NCBI RefSeq assembly: GCF_001466305.1
Contig: NZ_JWID01000002.1
Span: 1,140 to 65,139 of the forward strand
Source: Defluviitalea phaphyphila
GTDB lineage: Bacteria; Bacillota; Clostridia; Lachnospirales; Defluviitaleaceae
Direction: 5' to 3'
DNA: 64,000 bases
Shown here: piece by piece, positions 55,277-64,000 of the stretch
Numbering within the stretch: position 1 is the first letter of the stretch
Layout of the letters: every line of letters starts with the position of its first letter
Translations under genes and position numbers: made by a program
The notes under the pieces: model-generated
What the model was told of the DNA's origin: nothing
Database searches by the model: none
What the model saw: only the letters and a program-made list of their open reading frames with translations

Positions 55277-56233
55277 ATGAGAGAAATACATATTACAGAA
55301 AAAGACGCTAATCAAAGATTGGATAAATTTTTAATTAAATATATGGATAAAAGTTCTAAAGGATTTATATATAAAATGTTGAGAAAAAAAAGAATAAAAT
55401 ACAATGGTAAAAAAGCAAAAGGCAATGAAAATCTTAAAATGGGAGATAGTATTCAGTTATATTTATCAGAAGAAACAATTAATAAATTTAGAGAGATAAA
55501 AGAAATACAAAATATAAAAACGACTTTTGAAGTTATATTTGAAGATAAAAATATATTATTATGTAATAAACCTTTAGGACTATTAGTTCATCCAGATAAA
55601 AAAAGTTCTAAAAATACATTAATTGATGAAGTATTGTCTTATCTTGTATCAAAGGGAGAATATGATCCAAAAAACTCTATGGGATTTACTCCTGGAATTT
55701 GTAATAGATTAGACAGAAATACTAGTGGAATCATTATAGTTGGGAAAAATTTAAAAACACTTCAAACTATAAACCAAATGATTAAAGAAAATAAAATAAA
55801 AAAATATTATTTAACTATTGTAAAGGGAGTAGTTGAAAAATCAGGAATTTTAAAAGGATATCATAAGAAAAATAATAAAAATAATCAAGTTGAAATTATG
55901 AATACATATAAGGAAGGTAGCAAATATGTAGAGACTCGTTATAGACCATTAAAAAATAATGGTGTTTACACTCTTTTAGAAGTGGAAATAATAACCGGGA
56001 GATCTCATCAAATTCGTGCTCATCTTTCAAAAATAAATCATCCTATAATAGGAGATAGAAAATATGGGGATTCGACAATCAATAATTATTTTAGAAAAAA
56101 ATATAAATTAAAACATCAATTTTTACATGCTTATAAAATAAATTTCCCGGGAAAAAAAGAATTTATAGCAAATATGCCAGATATATATAAAAAAATTTGT
56201 ATGGGTGAAAATATTAATATAAATTTACAATAG
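55277..56233 (+). CDS. RluA-family 23S rRNA/tRNA pseudouridine synthase
   Basis: The 318-residue protein has an N-terminal S4 RNA-binding domain (about residues 12-75). The RluA catalytic domain carries the nucleophilic aspartate in NRLDRNTSG near residue 145, and the later ITGRSHQIRAHL and HPIIGDRKYG motifs are present. The usual histidine before RLD is asparagine, a variant seen in part of the family. It isomerises uridines in structured RNA; the target cannot be told. Confidence 0.9.
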   Translation: MREIHITEKDANQRLDKFLIKYMDKSSKGFIYKMLRKKRIKYNGKKAKGNENLKMGDSIQLYLSEETINKFREIKEIQNIKTTFEVIFEDKNILLCNKPLGLLVHPDKKSSKNTLIDEVLSYLVSKGEYDPKNSMGFTPGICNRLDRNTSGIIIVGKNLKTLQTINQMIKENKIKKYYLTIVKGVVEKSGILKGYHKKNNKNNQVEIMNTYKEGSKYVETRYRPLKNNGVYTLLEVEIITGRSHQIRAHLSKINHPIIGDRKYGDSTINNYFRKKYKLKHQFLHAYKINFPGKKEFIANMPDIYKKICMGENININLQ

Positions 56234-56241
56234 TAAATAAT

Positions 56242-57423
56242 TTATGCAGGATAATTTTTAATAAATAAATATTTTTCAATTTCTTTTTCAGTTTTCCCGG
56301 CTAATTTTAAACATTCTCTACATTTTTTAACATTATCATCTAAAAGATAGTATTGGGCTGCTTGTTCATAATATTTTATATCTTTTAAGATATTAGCTGT
56401 ATCAGAAGGATGAGGAAGTTTTTTTGCAAAATTAGCAACAAAATCTAATTTATTTTCTTGTTTAAAGTATTCTATAGCTTCGTTAAAGTCTTTTAATTGC
56501 TCATAAATCCAAGATATTTTTGTATAATTCTTTTTTTCTTTGAAATAAGATAATAAAAAATCGTATAATTTATGTTCTTGTGCAATTTTTAATGCTTTTT
56601 CTTCATATTCATTTTTTAGACAAAGATGAATAGCTTCCTCATATTTTTTTTGGGATATTAATATACGAACTGCATTATCAATATCTTGATTTTGTAAATA
56701 AAGTGTAAAAGCTTTAGAAGGATTTACAATTTCAAAAAATTTTGCAGCTTTTTCTATGTTTTTATTATTTAAAGCTTCTTGAGCTAATTTTTCATAAAGA
56801 ATAAAGGAAGTTTTTTGATCTCCTATTTCTTCTGAAATTTTTAAAGCTTTTTCAAAAGAATTAATTCTAAGATAAAGTTTAATAGCTTCTTCATAATTTT
56901 TATTTACATACAATTCGTTACCTAATTTTTCTATATTATCGTAAAGTTTCTTTTTTTCTTCTTTAGAAGATATTTGTTCAATACAATCTAATGCTCTAAT
57001 CCATTGTTTTTCTTTTAAATAACATTTAGCTGCCTTATTCCAAAGATGTGCTTGTTTATATAATGAAGCAGCTTTTATAGGATTAAAATGAGCATACATA
57101 TTAGCAGCTTTAATTAAAGCACCTTGTTTTTCACATAAAGGAGCACCTAATTCATATAATTCATATAATTCTGCTGTTTGCATAGCTTCGTATATTTGGT
57201 TATTTTTTACTTGATAAATAAATACAGATTTATAGTCTTGAAGAATACGACTTATATGTATAACCTTTTCAAAATTATTTAAATATATATATTTTCTTCT
57301 AGCAAGTCTATATTTTTTTTTATTTTCTAAATAAACAGCTTGTTCTTCTAAGGGCATGGATAAATATCTAAATATTTCTTTAAAAAATTCATAAATTTTA
57401 TTGAACCATTTTATGGATATCAT
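56242..57423 (-). CDS. TPR-like helical repeat protein
   Basis: The 393-residue protein is almost wholly helical, with repeated units of about 30-35 residues containing A-x3-Y/F pairs, for example AAKCYLKEKQWIRALDCIEQI and AIKLYLRINSFEKALKISEEI. At least eight such units are visible from about residue 45 to 380. The pattern is that of TPR or SEL1-like scaffolds that bind partner proteins. No signal peptide is present. It converges on the pseudouridine synthase gene with only eight bases between them and no evident terminator. Confidence 0.75.
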   Translation of the reverse strand: MISIKWFNKIYEFFKEIFRYLSMPLEEQAVYLENKKKYRLARRKYIYLNNFEKVIHISRILQDYKSVFIYQVKNNQIYEAMQTAELYELYELGAPLCEKQGALIKAANMYAHFNPIKAASLYKQAHLWNKAAKCYLKEKQWIRALDCIEQISSKEEKKKLYDNIEKLGNELYVNKNYEEAIKLYLRINSFEKALKISEEIGDQKTSFILYEKLAQEALNNKNIEKAAKFFEIVNPSKAFTLYLQNQDIDNAVRILISQKKYEEAIHLCLKNEYEEKALKIAQEHKLYDFLLSYFKEKKNYTKISWIYEQLKDFNEAIEYFKQENKLDFVANFAKKLPHPSDTANILKDIKYYEQAAQYYLLDDNVKKCRECLKLAGKTEKEIEKYLFIKNYPA

Positions 57424-57448
57424 TACATATTCCCCCTCACATTATTAA

Positions 57449-57477
57449 AGTATAATATATTTTATAAAAATACTCAA
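57449..57477 (-). promoter_or_regulatory. Sigma-A promoter for the TPR protein gene
   Basis: Read on the minus strand: TTGAGT, 17 bases, TATACT, placed about 26 bases before the start codon. Confidence 0.65.
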
Positions 57478-57530
57478 TGAAGAAATTATAGTTTTGTGAT
57501 AATATAATAAAAAAGAAAGTGGGGATAGGT

Positions 57531-58082
57531 ATGGCATATTGGAATACTAGAGGTCTTAGGGGAAGTACTTTAGAAGAACTTATTAATTATACTAATGAAA
57601 TTTATAGATCAAAAGGTTTAGCTATAATTCAAAAAATTCCTACACCTATTAAACCAGTTAAAATAAACCAAGAAAATAGAACTATTACTTTAGCCTATTT
57701 TGATCAAAAAAGCACAGTAGATTATATAGGAGTAGTTCAAGGTATTCCTGTGTGTTTTGATGCCAAAGAAACTACAAGAAAAAGTTTGCCTATCCAAAAT
57801 ATTCATGAACATCAAATTTGTTTTATGGAAGATTTTCAAAGACAAGATGGAATAGCATTTCTTTTAGTTAGTTTTATTGAGCATAATCAATATTTTATGT
57901 TGCCTTTTAATATATTAAAAAAGTATTGGTATCAAGCAAAAAATGGGGGAAGAAAATCTATTCCTTATGATGTTTTCCCAAAAGAATTAGAAATTTTTAG
58001 TAAACAAGGGGCATATATTCACTATTTAGAAGCTTTAAATACATATTTAAATATTAAAAATAATTATAAAATGAATAAATGA
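57531..58082 (+). CDS. recU: Holliday junction resolvase RecU
   Basis: This 183-residue nuclease resolves four-way junctions in Firmicutes. Family motifs are NTRGLRGSTLEELINYTNEIY at the N-terminus, QKIPTPIKPVKI near residue 36, the metal-site aspartate in STVDYIGVVQ near 67, D-x-K in CFDAKET near 81, and the helical NIHEHQICFMEDF. The ATG at 57531 is preferred over the GTG at 57519, because the GGGG of the latter lies upstream as part of the ribosome site. It complements ruvAB in this window, where no ruvC is seen. Confidence 0.92.
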   Translation: MAYWNTRGLRGSTLEELINYTNEIYRSKGLAIIQKIPTPIKPVKINQENRTITLAYFDQKSTVDYIGVVQGIPVCFDAKETTRKSLPIQNIHEHQICFMEDFQRQDGIAFLLVSFIEHNQYFMLPFNILKKYWYQAKNGGRKSIPYDVFPKELEIFSKQGAYIHYLEALNTYLNIKNNYKMNK

Positions 58083-58124
58083 TAATAAAAATGGAAAAGG
58101 TAACATATAAAGGAAGGGATTTTT

Positions 58125-59387
58125 GTGAAGCTAAAAAAAATTTATATGTTTACCTTTTTGTGTTTAATTATTACTGGGTGTAGTATATTAAATAGCAATG
58201 AAAATAATGATATAAAAGAAACTATATTATCTAATAAAATATTAAAAAGTGAAGACGAATATAAAAAAACTGATTATAAATTATTTATAAATATTCCAAG
58301 GGAATTAGGTTTATATGAACCTGTTGAAGGATGTTATATAGGAGCTTATATTTTATCTAATCCGGATATAAATTTTGATATTGATTTATTTGAGAAGACA
58401 ACAGGTGTTAGTCATGGTATTTATTTAAGAAATATTAAGTTAGGGAGTGTTTTCCCTATTAATTGGATTTTAGAATGTACTTCCAGGATCAAAACTCCCA
58501 ATATCATTTTGCAAGCTCCTAGTAAAGAATATCCTTACCAAGATTTTTTATTAGAAAAAACAGCAAAAGAATTTGGACAGTATTTTATTCCTATGTTTGT
58601 CCAATTTTATCCTAATCCACAACAATATAGAGATCCCCGTGAATATAAAGAATTTTTTAAAAAGGCAAGAAATATATTCAAAAAATATGCTCCTAATGTA
58701 GCTTTTGTGTGGAGTATTAATCTTGATAATACAAAAGATAGTTTAATCTATTATCCAGGAGATGAAGCAGTTGATTGGATAGGAATAAATGTTTATGATA
58801 CAATAAATAATTCTGAGGATATATTTGAAGATATAGATTTTATATATTATTATTTTCAAAGTAAAAAGCCTATTATGATTTCACAATTAGGCATATCTCA
58901 TTATTCTAAAAAAGGTCATAGATATTATATTGATGAAGCATCAGATAAGATTTCGTACTTTTACAATAACATAAAAAATAATTATCCTCAAATTAAAGCG
59001 ATTAATTATATGGATTTTAATAATATTGAGGCTGCTCCAGAAGGTCAAGGACATGATAATTTTAGAATAACTAGTCATAAAGAATTAATAGATTCTTATA
59101 AAAGTGTTTTAAATAACGAATATTTTATTGATACAATTGATATTCAGAATATATATGATATTAAAAATCAATGGATTTCTAGTTACTATCCTATATATGA
59201 AAGAAATGAGGAATTCTTCATTTCTAAAAATGTATTAGAATATGAATGGAACGAAAAAGATTTGTTTATAAATGAAGAAAATAATACTATAATAGATGGG
59301 AATATATACTATCCTTTAAAAGTTTTACAACAGGATAATAACCTTAATCTTATAATTGAGAAGAAAAAAATAATAAAGATAAAATAA
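58125..59387 (+). CDS. Lipoprotein with GH26-like barrel lacking both catalytic glutamates
   Basis: The 420-residue protein has a lipoprotein signal ending ITGCS (C19). A (beta/alpha)8 domain related to GH26 beta-mannanases (about residues 65-320) follows, with AFVWSINLDNTKDSLIYYPGDEAVDWIGINVYD as the clearest family stretch. The expected acid/base position reads MFVQFYP (Q160) and the nucleophile position reads IMISQLGIS (Q254), where active relatives have glutamate. It is therefore probably a non-catalytic carbohydrate-binding homologue. A weak stalk-like domain ends the protein. GTG start after AAGGAAGGGA; 42 bases after recU. Confidence 0.72.
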   Translation: MKLKKIYMFTFLCLIITGCSILNSNENNDIKETILSNKILKSEDEYKKTDYKLFINIPRELGLYEPVEGCYIGAYILSNPDINFDIDLFEKTTGVSHGIYLRNIKLGSVFPINWILECTSRIKTPNIILQAPSKEYPYQDFLLEKTAKEFGQYFIPMFVQFYPNPQQYRDPREYKEFFKKARNIFKKYAPNVAFVWSINLDNTKDSLIYYPGDEAVDWIGINVYDTINNSEDIFEDIDFIYYYFQSKKPIMISQLGISHYSKKGHRYYIDEASDKISYFYNNIKNNYPQIKAINYMDFNNIEAAPEGQGHDNFRITSHKELIDSYKSVLNNEYFIDTIDIQNIYDIKNQWISSYYPIYERNEEFFISKNVLEYEWNEKDLFINEENNTIIDGNIYYPLKVLQQDNNLNLIIEKKKIIKIK

Positions 59388-59405
59388 AAATATTTATAAA
59401 ATTAA

Positions 59406-59448
59406 AATGCGCTTATATGTGGTATAAATACCATAAAAGCGCATTTTT
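59406..59448. terminator. Bidirectional terminator between the GH26-like and DUF2892 genes
   Basis: AAAATGCGCTT pairs with AAGCGCATTTT, and an inner GGTAT/ATACC helix extends the hairpin. A-rich and T-rich flanks allow use by both converging genes. Confidence 0.82.
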
Positions 59449-59450
59449 AC

Positions 59451-59675
59451 TTAGTATATTTTCTTTTTATGAAAACAATGGGATATTAAATTTTCTTCAT
59501 GGGTACAAAGATTTAATATATAAAGCATTGGACAAAATCTAGTAATACCTTCAGCAATTTTCATACTTCCCATAGCTATAGTGCATTTTGATCTTTTTAT
59601 AATTCCTATTCCAAATATCATAAATCCTAAAAATAATCTAATATAAGCATCACAAATTCCAATATTTTTTTTCAT
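59451..59675 (-). CDS. DUF2892 (YgaP-membrane-domain-like) small protein
   Basis: The 74-residue protein has two hydrophobic segments and the family opening MKKNIGICDAYIRLFLGF, with a second segment containing GITRFCPMLYILNLCT. DUF2892 usually forms the membrane hairpin of sulfur-transfer proteins such as YgaP. The conserved cysteine pair around CP..L..C is kept. The first part of helix 2 is unusually polar (SMKIAEG), and the tail is longer than usual. The function is unknown. Confidence 0.75.
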   Translation of the reverse strand: MKKNIGICDAYIRLFLGFMIFGIGIIKRSKCTIAMGSMKIAEGITRFCPMLYILNLCTHEENLISHCFHKKKIY

Positions 59676-59842
59676 TTTTTCACATCCTTTTTATTAAAGA
59701 ATATATTTATTTAAAAATTTATTAGAAATATTAACTCTTTTGTTATTATGTGTGATTAAATAAATTTAATTCATAGAGGTAAAAACTTCTTTTATAAACA
59801 AAGGATTTCTTATATAATATATATGGAACAGATGATTTATAT

Positions 59843-59880
59843 AATCTTAAGAGGCGGGACAAAAACCGCCTCTTAAGATT
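59843..59880 (+). repeat. Perfect 15-bp hairpin in the udk leader region
   Basis: AATCTTAAGAGGCGG (59843-59857) is followed by an 8-base loop, GACAAAAA, and the exact complementary arm (59866-59880). Neither strand has a T-run after it, so it is not a typical intrinsic terminator. It lies 45 bases upstream of the udk start. It may be a leader structure, a protein-binding site or a short palindromic element. The rest of the 250-base gap is AT-rich with no gene visible. Confidence 0.7.
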
Positions 59881-59925
59881 GTAAGAATATAGATATGTAA
59901 ATTTAAACTATAAGGAGAGTACATT

Positions 59926-60546
59926 ATGAAAAATGTAATAGTAATTGGAGTAGCTGGGGGAACAGGTTCTGGCAAAACTACCTTAGTAAATTGCTTAAAG
60001 CAAGAATTTGATAATGAAGTAGCTACTATTAGTCATGATTATTATTATAAATCTAACGATGATTTATCTTTGGAAGAAAGAAAAAAATTAAATTATGATC
60101 ATCCTAATGCCTTTGATACTGAGCTTATGATATCTCATATAAAAAAATTGAAAAAAGGAGAAAGTATTAAAAGACCAGTATACTCATTCATTAAACATAC
60201 AAGATTAGATGAAACAGAAGAAGTAAAACCTGCAAAAGTAATTATAGTTGAAGGAATATTAATTTTTGAAAATAAAGATTTATTGGAATTAATGGATATA
60301 AAGATATTTGTAGATACAGATGCAGATGTAAGACTTATTAGAAGAATTTTAAGGGATGTAAAAGATAGGGGAAGGGATTTAGATTCAGTAATAAATCAAT
60401 ATCTTACTACTGTAAAACCTATGCATGAAGAATTTGTTGAACCAAGCAAGAAAAATGCAGATATTATAATCCCTGAAGGGGGATTTAATAATGTAGCTAT
60501 TTCCATGGTTATAGATAAAATAAAAGCTTTTTTATCCCAAGGATAA
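59926..60546 (+). CDS. udk: Uridine kinase
   Basis: The 206-residue P-loop kinase phosphorylates uridine and cytidine in pyrimidine salvage. It has Walker A GVAGGTGSGKTT at residue 8, SHDYYYK near 37, the NYDHPNAFDTELM substrate motif near 55, and the lid RRILRDVKDRGRDLDSVINQY near 140. It has its own terminator and a conspicuous hairpin upstream. Confidence 0.95.
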   Translation: MKNVIVIGVAGGTGSGKTTLVNCLKQEFDNEVATISHDYYYKSNDDLSLEERKKLNYDHPNAFDTELMISHIKKLKKGESIKRPVYSFIKHTRLDETEEVKPAKVIIVEGILIFENKDLLELMDIKIFVDTDADVRLIRRILRDVKDRGRDLDSVINQYLTTVKPMHEEFVEPSKKNADIIIPEGGFNNVAISMVIDKIKAFLSQG

Positions 60547-60568
60547 TTTGATAAATTAATGTTAATAT

Positions 60569-60611
60569 AAGGAATGACCTTAAAGTAATTAAGGTTGTTC
60601 CTTAATTTTTT
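60569..60611 (+). terminator. Terminator of udk
   Basis: AAGGAATGACCTTAA pairs with TTAAGGTTGTTCCTT (central mismatch) around AGTAA, followed by a T-run. Confidence 0.82.
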
Positions 60612-60615
60612 TAAA

Positions 60616-60644
60616 TTGACAAAATAATTTTTTCTTTATATAAT
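60616..60644 (+). promoter_or_regulatory. Consensus sigma-A promoter of the histidine operon
   Basis: TTGACA (60616-60621), exactly 17 bases, TATAAT (60639-60644): a perfect match to consensus. The start codon of hisZ is 60 bases downstream. No T-box or attenuator hairpin is seen between them, so control would have to be by a repressor or by enzyme feedback. Confidence 0.85.
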
Positions 60645-60703
60645 TATAACAATTCATTAATTTACAACTTTACAACGATAAAGAAAAATAAAGGAGGATT
60701 ATT

Positions 60704-61969
60704 TTGAAAAATTATAGGCTTCATACTCCTGAGGGGGTAAGGGATTTACTTCCAGAAGAATGTACTAAGAAAATAGAAATAGAAAGAAGAATAGAATCAG
60801 TTTTTCATAGATATGGTTTTTACAATGTACAGACTCCTATGTTTGAATATTATGATGTATTTAAAAGTGGAGATATTCATCAAAACAGTATGTATAAATT
60901 TTTTGATGGAGAAGGAGATATACTTGCTCTTAGGCCAGATATGACCCCTCCCATTGCTAGAGTGGGATCCACTGCTTTAAAGGATGAAATAAAACCACTT
61001 CGACTTTGTTACATGGGGAATGCTTTTCGTTATAATGAAAGTTATAAAGGGAAGACAAGAGAATTTACCCAAGCAGGAGTGGAACTTTTAGGAATTAATT
61101 CTGATGAAGCAGATGCGGAGGTAATTGCTTTAGCTATTAATAGTTTAGTTGCGGCAGGACTTAAAGAATTTCAGATTGATTTGGGGCAGGTGGAATTTTT
61201 TAAAGGAATAGTTCAAGAAGCAGGACTTAATGAAGAAGAAGGAGAAAATTTAAGGCAATTAATAGATAGTAAAGATTTTATTGGAGTAGAAGAGCTAATA
61301 GAACAGTTTGATTTAGAAACAAATTTAAAGCAAATATTTTTAGACTTACCTAAATTATGTGGATCAATTGATATTATAGAAAAAACAAAAAAATTAACAG
61401 ATAATCCTAGAGCTAAGAAAGCACTTATAAAATTAGAAAAAGTTTATAATATATTGTGTGATTATGGAGTAGAAAAATATATTTCCTTTGATCTTGGAAT
61501 GGTAAATCGACTTAATTATTATACGGGAATTATTTTTAGGGGATATACTCATGGAATAGGTTTTTCTATTTTAGATGGAGGAAGATATGACGGATTACTT
61601 AAAAAATTCGGCAAAGATTGTCCAGCAGTAGGGGTAGGAATAATGATAGACCATCTTATAAGTGCTATAAATAGACAAAAGATAGAAATACCTATTTGGA
61701 AGGTAGATACTTTATTAGTATATGAAGAAAAAGGTAGAAGGCAAGCTTTGATGACCGGTGATGAATTAAGAAGGCAAGGAATGTACATTGAAAATAGTTT
61801 GATTAATGGGAGTTTAGAAGAAAATAAAAAATATGCTCTTTCAAAAAACATTGGAGGAATTTTATATTTTGAGGATGAACAACATGTTCAGTTAATTAAT
61901 TTAATTGACAATGAAACCATAAAAACAACTGTAGATGAATTACTTAAGAATGCCAGTGGGGAGGAATAA
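60704..61969 (+). CDS. hisZ: ATP phosphoribosyltransferase regulatory subunit HisZ
   Basis: The 421-residue protein is a HisRS paralogue: [13 protein letters not shown] near the N-terminus, [14 protein letters not shown] near residue 85, [22 protein letters not shown] near 110, and [20 protein letters not shown] near 288. The position beside short-form hisG identifies it as HisZ instead of a tRNA ligase. It forms a hetero-octamer with HisG and mediates histidine feedback. It starts at TTG after AGGAGG. hisG begins one base after its stop. Confidence 0.93.
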   Translation: MKNYRLHTPEGVRDLLPEECTKKIEIERRIESVFHRYGFYNVQTPMFEYYDVFKSGDIHQNSMYKFFDGEGDILALRPDMTPPIARVGSTALKDEIKPLRLCYMGNAFRYNESYKGKTREFTQAGVELLGINSDEADAEVIALAINSLVAAGLKEFQIDLGQVEFFKGIVQEAGLNEEEGENLRQLIDSKDFIGVEELIEQFDLETNLKQIFLDLPKLCGSIDIIEKTKKLTDNPRAKKALIKLEKVYNILCDYGVEKYISFDLGMVNRLNYYTGIIFRGYTHGIGFSILDGGRYDGLLKKFGKDCPAVGVGIMIDHLISAINRQKIEIPIWKVDTLLVYEEKGRRQALMTGDELRRQGMYIENSLINGSLEENKKYALSKNIGGILYFEDEQHVQLINLIDNETIKTTVDELLKNASGEE

Positions 61970-61970
61970 A

Positions 61971-62603
61971 ATGAGATATTTAACCTTTGCCCTAGCAAAA
62001 GGGAGACTAGCAGAAAAGACTATGGAGTTATTTGAAAGTGTAGGTTTTAGCTGTAATGAAATGAAAGAAAAAACAAGAAAATTGATTTTTACTAATGAAG
62101 ATTTAAAATTAAAATTTTTTCTCGCTAAAGCTAGTGACGTTCCTACCTATGTAGAATATGGAGCAGCAGATATAGGAGTAGTGGGAAAAGATACCCTTTT
62201 AGAAGAAAAAAGAAATTTATACGAAGTTCTTAATTTAGGTTTTGGAAAATGTCGTATGACAGTAGCGGGACCTAAAGAAATGAAATATAAATTAAATAGT
62301 GGTCAAGATTTAAGAGTAGCTACAAAATATCCTAATATAGCTAGAGATTATTTTTATCATAAAAAACAACAAACAGTAGAAATTATTAAATTAAATGGTT
62401 CAGTAGAATTAGCACCTATTGTAGGATTAGCTGAAGTAATAGTAGATATTGTAGAAACAGGAAGTACTTTAAAAGAAAATGGATTAGTAGTATTAGAAGA
62501 AATTTGTCCTATATCAGCTAGAATGGTTGTAAATAGGGTTAGTATGAAAATGGAGTATGATAGAATTACAGATTTAATTGAAAAGGTAAAAAAAGTATTA
62601 TAG
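61971..62603 (+). CDS. hisG: ATP phosphoribosyltransferase catalytic subunit (short form)
   Basis: The 210-residue enzyme joins ATP and PRPP in the first step of histidine synthesis. Motifs are [16 protein letters not shown] at the N-terminus, [19 protein letters not shown] near 60, [14 protein letters not shown] near 108, and the PRPP site [36 protein letters not shown] near 135. It lacks the C-terminal regulatory domain of long HisG proteins and so needs HisZ. The ATG at 61971 follows GGGGAGGA. Confidence 0.96.
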   Translation: MRYLTFALAKGRLAEKTMELFESVGFSCNEMKEKTRKLIFTNEDLKLKFFLAKASDVPTYVEYGAADIGVVGKDTLLEEKRNLYEVLNLGFGKCRMTVAGPKEMKYKLNSGQDLRVATKYPNIARDYFYHKKQQTVEIIKLNGSVELAPIVGLAEVIVDIVETGSTLKENGLVVLEEICPISARMVVNRVSMKMEYDRITDLIEKVKKVL

Positions 62604-62620
62604 AGAATAGAGGTGAATTT

Positions 62621-63919
62621 ATGATTCAAGTAATAAATAATAAAAAATATGAAGCTATAGAGTTAATAAATGCTTTATATAAACGTTCTCAATTGAATTT
62701 TAATGAAGTACAAGAAATAGTAGATGATATTATAGAAAATGTAAGATGTAAAAAAGATAAGGCATTATTAGAGTATACAAGTAAATTTGATAAAGTAAAT
62801 CTTACTAGTAAAGAACTTAAGGTTACAGAAGAAGAGATAAAAAAAGCTTATAAAGAACTAGATACAAATCTAATAGAGATTATACAAAAAGCTGCAGATA
62901 GAATTAGAAATTTTCATGAAAAACAAAAAAGAAATAGTTGGATTACTCCAGATGATAAAGGGACTATTTTAGGACAAATGACAAGACCTATGGAAAGTGC
63001 TGGTGTATATGTTCCTGGAGGGAAAGCTGCTTATCCATCTTCAGTTCTTATGAATGTAATACCAGCTAAGGTGGCTGGGGTTAAAAAAATTGTAATGGTA
63101 ACGCCGCCACAAAAAGATGGAAGAGTTAATCCTGGAGTATTAGTGGCTGCTAAAATAGCAGGAGTAACAGAAATTTATAAAGTAGGAGGGGCACAAGCTA
63201 TTGCAGCTTTAGCTTTTGGAACAGAAACGATTCCTAAAGTAGATAAAATAGTTGGACCAGGGAATATTTTTGTAACTTTAGCTAAAAAAACAGTTTTTGG
63301 GCATGTAAGTATTGATTCTATAGCAGGTCCTAGTGAAATCCTTGTTTTAGCAGATAAAAGTGCAAATCCTACTTTTGTAGCTGCAGATTTATTATCTCAA
63401 GCAGAACATGATGAATTAGCTTCGGCGATTTTAGTGACAACTAGTGAAGAATTAGCTTATGCTGTAAAGAATGAATTAATATCTCAAACAGAAAAACTTT
63501 CAAGAAAAGAAATAATAAAAAAATCTTTAAAAGATTTTGGTGCTATAATTATTGTAAATAATATAGAAGAGGCTATAGAAATAAGTAATAAAATTGCTCC
63601 AGAACATCTAGAAATTTGTACTAAAGAAGCTTTAACACTTTTACCTAAAATAAAAAATGCAGGAGCAATATTTCTAGGCCATTATTCTCCAGAACCCCTT
63701 GGAGATTATATGGCAGGTCCTAATCATGTTCTACCAACTAGTGGAACAGCTAAGTTTTTTTCACCTTTAAATGTGGATGATTTTATGAAAAAATCCAGTG
63801 TGATATTTTTCCCAGAAGATGCTTTAAAAGAATTAAGCGAAGATATAATTACATTTGCAGAAGCTGAAAGACTAACAGCTCATGCTAATGCTGTGAGGGT
63901 GAGATTTAACAATGATTAA
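62621..63919 (+). CDS. hisD: Histidinol dehydrogenase
   Basis: This 432-residue zinc enzyme oxidises histidinol to histidine in two NAD-dependent steps. Motifs are [23 protein letters not shown] near residue 122, [15 protein letters not shown] near 185, [22 protein letters not shown] near 232, [11 protein letters not shown] near 255, and the C-terminal [19 protein letters not shown]. It lies 17 bases after hisG and overlaps the start of hisC. Confidence 0.97.
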   Translation: MIQVINNKKYEAIELINALYKRSQLNFNEVQEIVDDIIENVRCKKDKALLEYTSKFDKVNLTSKELKVTEEEIKKAYKELDTNLIEIIQKAADRIRNFHEKQKRNSWITPDDKGTILGQMTRPMESAGVYVPGGKAAYPSSVLMNVIPAKVAGVKKIVMVTPPQKDGRVNPGVLVAAKIAGVTEIYKVGGAQAIAALAFGTETIPKVDKIVGPGNIFVTLAKKTVFGHVSIDSIAGPSEILVLADKSANPTFVAADLLSQAEHDELASAILVTTSEELAYAVKNELISQTEKLSRKEIIKKSLKDFGAIIIVNNIEEAIEISNKIAPEHLEICTKEALTLLPKIKNAGAIFLGHYSPEPLGDYMAGPNHVLPTSGTAKFFSPLNVDDFMKKSSVIFFPEDALKELSEDIITFAEAERLTAHANAVRVRFNND

Positions 63920-64000
63920 AAATTATATTAGAAAAGAATTAAGGGATTTTAAACCATATCATGCAGATTTCATACAACAAAAAATTAAACTTGATGCTAA
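63912..64000 (+). CDS. hisC: Histidinol-phosphate aminotransferase, N-terminal part
   Basis: A frame opens at ATG 63912, overlapping the hisD stop, and runs off the window. The 29 visible residues, IRKELRDFKPYHADF then IKLDA, match the HisC N-terminus (usually LKPY...IKLDANENP). The gene is cut by the window end. Confidence 0.8.
   Translation, partial: MIKNYIRKELRDFKPYHADFIQQKIKLDA

Noticed and set aside
60704-61969. Histidyl-tRNA synthetase
   Set aside because: Although HisRS-like, the protein sits directly before short-form hisG in a histidine operon, which identifies HisZ.
1-64000. CRISPR arrays, insertion sequences, prophage, rRNA or tRNA genes
   Set aside because: I looked for spaced direct repeats, transposase or integrase motifs, and conserved RNA gene sequences on both strands and found none.

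Overview
The window is a strongly AT-rich stretch of a low-GC Gram-positive chromosome. The evidence is near-perfect sigma-A promoters, strong AGGAGG-type ribosome sites, frequent TTG and GTG starts, a tyrosine T-box, a tandem glycine riboswitch and RecU. A YtrH/YtrI-like sporulation pair and a gamma-D-glutamyl-diaminopimelate peptidase point to a spore-forming member of the Clostridia. A Tissierellales-like anaerobe that uses peptides and amino acids would fit, but the genus cannot be read from this sequence. No rRNA, tRNA, insertion sequence, prophage or CRISPR array was seen. Most of the window is ordinary chromosomal core.

Layout. 1-4.6 kb: a DegV-like remnant, a HAD phosphatase, a short glutamate 5-kinase, then on the minus strand a lipoprotein and an ABC exporter. 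4.8-8.5 kb: DUF896, zinc-ribbon, DUF2085 and 5-formyl-THF cyclo-ligase genes, then ruvA-ruvB. 8.6-20.7 kb: a DUF1836 regulator, a LiaF-like protein, zapA, a U32 peptidase-family protein, then an envelope block (RodA/FtsW-type protein, class B PBP, PrsW protease, NUDIX, ECF sigma factor, zf-HC2/DUF4349 anti-sigma, SIMPL protein, degenerate ComEC-type MBL protein). 20.7-33.1 kb: polA, coaE, a lytic transglycosylase, an orphan oligopeptide-binding lipoprotein, a patatin, an FtsA-like ATPase with a repeat tail coupled to a diguanylate cyclase, dprA, thpR.

33.1-41 kb is an amino-acid and peptide block: a tandem glycine riboswitch, an AGCS symporter, an ACT protein with UPF0210, pepD, pepT, and T-box-controlled tyrS. 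41-45.4 kb: mostly minus-strand small genes (AI-2E-type permease, small P-loop protein, DUF378, ytrI-like, ytrH) and a wall peptidase. 45.7-49.2 kb: YjbQ, O-acetylhomoserine sulfhydrylase, then a small metal/thiol cluster (CsoR, a 56-residue zinc ribbon, a membrane YHS-like protein) and an SDR. 49.2-59.7 kb: an M16C peptidase, an SDR, lipoproteins, an RluA-type pseudouridine synthase, a TPR protein, recU, a GH26-like lipoprotein with both expected catalytic glutamates replaced, and DUF2892. 59.9-64 kb: udk and the start of a histidine operon hisZ-hisG-hisD-hisC, with hisC cut by the window end.

Most interesting observations: an ECF sigma operon with its own ECF-type promoter downstream of a prsW homologue; an FtsA-like protein with at least four repeated beta-grasp-like units, coupled to a diguanylate cyclase; a probable pseudo-glycosidase lipoprotein; a CsoR/zinc-ribbon/YHS cassette with no transporter; a conspicuous hairpin ahead of udk that does not look like a terminator; and two genes that may start at AUU or AUA.
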